From an uncultured Acidobacteriota bacterium (GTDB lineage: Bacteria > Acidobacteriota > Thermoanaerobaculia > Gp7-AA8), in assembly GCA_946887105.1 (NCBI GenBank), contig CAMPKJ010000216.1:1-8445 (forward strand): DNA of 8,445 bases, read 5' to 3'. The position numbers and the translations under genes are program-made. A model generated the notes under the pieces. It was not told the origin of the DNA. It made no database searches and saw only the letters and a list, made by a program, of their open reading frames with translations. Within the stretch, counting starts at the first letter, position 1, and the number at the start of each line of letters is the position of its first letter. Positions 8,001 through 8,445 of this stretch are shown piece by piece.

Positions 8001-8445
8001 GCGGGTCGTGCTGGCGGGGCGTTCGGAGCTCGACGTTGCGAAGGCCACGCGCGTCGCGCGGCTCGGCGCAACCTACATCCGCGCCGATGTCTCGAAGCGC
8101 GAGGACGTCGATCGCCTCGTCGCGGAGATCCGCGAACGCTTCGGTCGCATCGACGGCGTCGTCCACGCGGCGGGTGCGATCGGCGATGCGCTGCTGAAGA
8201 ACAAGACCGCCGCCGGGATCGGCGCCATCCTCGGCGCGAAAGTGCGTGGCTGCTTCCATCTCGATGCCGCCACGCGCGGCGATGCGCTCGACTGCTTCGT
8301 GCTCTTCTCGTCGATCTCCGGGCGCATGGGCAGCATGGGGCAGGCCGATTACGCGTACGCGAATCGCGTGCTCGACGCGTTTGCGCGCCGGCGTGGCGGC
8401 ACGACGCTCTCGATCGCCTGGCCGCTCTGGCGCGACGGAGGTATG
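4891..8445 (+). CDS. Trans-AT polyketide synthase, 3'-partial (KS-DH-KR...)
   Basis: A multidomain PKS whose frame is open from the ATG at 4891 to the window edge (1185 codons, no stop), so the protein continues beyond. Domains in order are a short helical N-terminus (1-37), decamer-repeat linker (38-51), KS (54-472), AT-docking-type linker (473-590) holding a second repeat segment, DH (597-860) and KR (about 871-1185, cut before its end). No AT lies between KS and DH, and the KS-to-DH linker ends in RISLPTYPFAEERYW, which together mark an AT-less module loaded by a separate acyltransferase. The module would extend the amino-acid-terminated chain from the upstream PCP by two carbons, reduce it and probably dehydrate it. 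An ACP is expected just past the window. No methyltransferase or enoylreductase lies between the visible domains. Confidence 0.96.
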   Translation, partial: MNVTRNPTKAEVLALIKSGQVTKEEGLRLFKQATGAPNSEELRGTPRNSEEPPKGIAVVGISGRFPGAANVRELWRNLVDGKDSITGLPADRWPPAASAKSISKWGGFVDGIDRFDPDFFGISPREALLMDPQQRLFLQEAWSSLEDAGYASADLQGKKCGVFVGCVTGDYLSHLRNEGVEADAYSLTGNTASILTARISYFLNLKGASMAVDTACSSSLVAVHLACESIRSGESDMALAGGVMLFSTPELFVLASKLSGMLSTSDGRCKTFDDRADGIVLSEAVNVVVLKPLDAAIRDGDSIYGVILGSGMNQDGRTPGITVPSAFAQTALESEVYAKANVDPSTIGYVEAHGTGTKLGDPIELEALTEAFRRYTGKRTYCAIGSVKTNIGHAQIAAGITGLTKVLLALKHKTIPASLHLQQQSEHIDFANSPFYVPTRTEPWQANGHPRRAAISSFGFSGTNVHMVLEEYAADARPAETHDGDVFVLSAKNRSRLTAYARRMLEFLDAEPDLSLADLAYTLRVGRDAMPERLEIAFHDRDELREKLTTFIRNGALPPPRNPEELRGTPRNSPKRISLPTYPFAEERYWPESRSMHPLLARKVDANRFLNSFAATDVFLADHLVAGKPTLLGVSHLEMAVAAAELAGLGTIRRLTNIAWVRPIVVTGAPKDIDLVLRRDGDAFAYEVRGEDQLYSQGRLVPGAVESPQRVDVDAIRARCPRVLTADDCYRAFDRSDLVYGPGLRTLQMLHAGAHESLSLLELPPQLRAGHPRYVLHPSLMDGALQTLLGFITDPDSGENLYIPYSLRELEIFAPLTARCYAHATFAGEADRAEFGEKRMNVDILAEDGTLLAQLHDLFYRPYGRDAKTERLFVRDVWKETAHVAEAAAMHPDAVVHRWSRGDDPMTVIERAQTLLREQKDARLLIVSIDAGDVDPHFEGFSALVKTLPLEHPRVSGKIVTLATADDFDRVLAAESHSDDVDVRYENGRRFVRVAEEIEGAAGAPIALRQGGVCLITGGAGALGLLFAEHLQKRFGARVVLAGRSELDVAKATRVARLGATYIRADVSKREDVDRLVAEIRERFGRIDGVVHAAGAIGDALLKNKTAAGIGAILGAKVRGCFHLDAATRGDALDCFVLFSSISGRMGSMGQADYAYANRVLDAFARRRGGTTLSIAWPLWRDGGM
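5001..5045 (+). repeat. Decamer tandem repeat array 1, linker before the KS
   Basis: About four and a half copies of a 10-bp unit GAACYCCGAG (Y = T,T,C,T in order; the first copy starts with C instead of G). It lies inside the coding frame and gives residues 38-51, NSEELRGTPRNSEE. Because 10 is not a multiple of 3, the peptide period is three DNA units, ten residues. It sits exactly between the helical N-terminus and the first KS residues. It shares a 31-bp exact match with array 2. Confidence 0.95.
5050..6306 (+). other. Ketosynthase (KS) domain
   Basis: This domain carries out decarboxylative Claisen condensation of the incoming chain with an extender unit on the downstream ACP. The catalytic triad is complete: Cys216 in DTACSSSL (codon 5536-5538), His353 in EAHGTGT and His393 in NIGH. 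Length of about 420 residues is normal. The wording GMNQDGRTPGITVPSA and YCAIGSVKTNIGH is typical of trans-AT KSs. An unusual point is the loop after FDDRADG, which reads IVLSEAVNVVVLK where most KSs have a GEG-containing stretch. Since the upstream module is an NRPS, this KS should belong to a clade that accepts aminoacyl-type chains; a phylogeny would test that. Activity is expected, as all three catalytic residues are present. Confidence 0.95.
6307..6660 (+). other. Post-KS linker, AT-docking type
   Basis: About 118 residues between KS and DH. It has the layout FVLSAKNRSRLTAYARRML, then LSLADLAYTLRVGRDAMPER, and ends RISLPTYPFAEERYW at residues 576-590. From family knowledge, this is the flanking subdomain left in modules that lack an internal acyltransferase, thought to help recruit the free-standing AT. 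No GHSxG acyltransferase motif is present. A decamer repeat segment is inserted between the two halves of this linker, just before RISLPTYPF. Confidence 0.85.
6566..6608 (+). repeat. Decamer tandem repeat array 2, linker after the KS
   Basis: About four copies of the same 10-bp unit GAACYCCGAG in strict C/T/C/T alternation, with partial ends. It is read in the same codon phase as array 1 and gives PRNPEELRGTPRNS. Positions 6578-6608 match 5006-5036 exactly (31 bp), and the offset of 1572 bp is 524 codons. It sits in the KS-to-DH linker ahead of the conserved RISLPTYPF stretch, a place where extra residues should be tolerated. Confidence 0.95.
6679..7470 (+). other. Dehydratase (DH) domain with altered HxxxGxxxxP motif
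   Basis: This double-hotdog domain would remove water from the beta-hydroxyacyl chain made by the adjacent KR. It starts HPLLARK at residue 597. The first catalytic motif is DHLVAGKPTLLGV, with His623 and Gly627 in place but Leu632 where Pro is usual. The YGPGLRTL motif is present (Tyr740). The second catalytic motif is HPSLMDGALQ, with Asp782 and Gln786 intact. Length and spacing are normal. The catalytic pair His623/Asp782 suggests activity; the missing Pro is a known feature of some DH-like domains with shifted function, so simple dehydration is likely but not certain. Confidence 0.9.
7501..8445 (+). other. Ketoreductase (KR) domain, second gene, cut at the window end
   Basis: This is an NADPH-dependent beta-keto reduction domain. 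A structural half of roughly 140 residues (from about residue 871) comes before the catalytic half; it is shorter than the structural half seen in the first gene. The nucleotide loop is TGGAGALG at residues 1017-1024. The active site is Lys1117, Ser1141, Tyr1154 and Asn1158, with the same spacings as the first KR. The window ends at the conserved WPLWRDGGM. After HAAG the sequence is A-I-G-D, so the Asp associated with B-type KRs is present, unlike the first KR. DNA similarity to the first KR is evident around the nucleotide loop (581-630 against 7913-7962). Confidence 0.93.

Overview
The window lies inside a modular assembly-line cluster from a high-GC bacterium. It holds parts of two large, co-directional genes on the + strand and almost no non-coding DNA. 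The genes encode a hybrid polyketide synthase / non-ribosomal peptide synthetase of the trans-AT type: the one KS-containing module visible has no embedded acyltransferase, and its KS is followed by the linker usual in AT-less modules. The sequence does not identify the organism. GC richness, trans-AT style modules and short G/C-rich tandem repeats inside linkers would fit Acidobacteriota, Myxococcota or a similar soil or sponge-associated lineage, but this is inference.

Region 1 (2-4894) is the 3' part of a gene that begins before the window. Its domains in order are a ketoreductase (KR, with its structural half), an acyl carrier protein (ACP), then a complete NRPS module of condensation (C), adenylation (A) and peptidyl carrier (PCP) domains, ending in a short helical tail. 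The residues lining the A-domain pocket read D-I-L-Q-Y-G-L-I-W-K, one change from a code associated with glycine.

Region 2 (4891-8445) is the 5' part of the next gene. It overlaps the first by 4 nt (ATGA) and runs off the right edge with no stop. Its domains in order are a short helical N-terminus, a ketosynthase (KS, Cys-His-His intact), an AT-docking-type linker, a dehydratase (DH) and a ketoreductase cut by the window end.

Working together, the first protein would reduce a beta-keto group, hand the chain from the ACP to the C domain and attach it to (probably) glycine on the PCP. The second protein's KS would accept that aminoacyl chain, extend it with a malonyl unit supplied by a free-standing AT encoded elsewhere, then reduce and probably dehydrate it. 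The expected partial structure is an acyl-NH-CH2-C(=O) unit extended to a beta-hydroxy or alpha,beta-unsaturated segment.

The most unusual feature is a pair of decamer repeat arrays (5001-5045 and 6566-6608). They sit in the linkers on either side of the KS, in the same orientation and the same codon phase, with a 31-bp exact match spaced exactly 524 codons apart.
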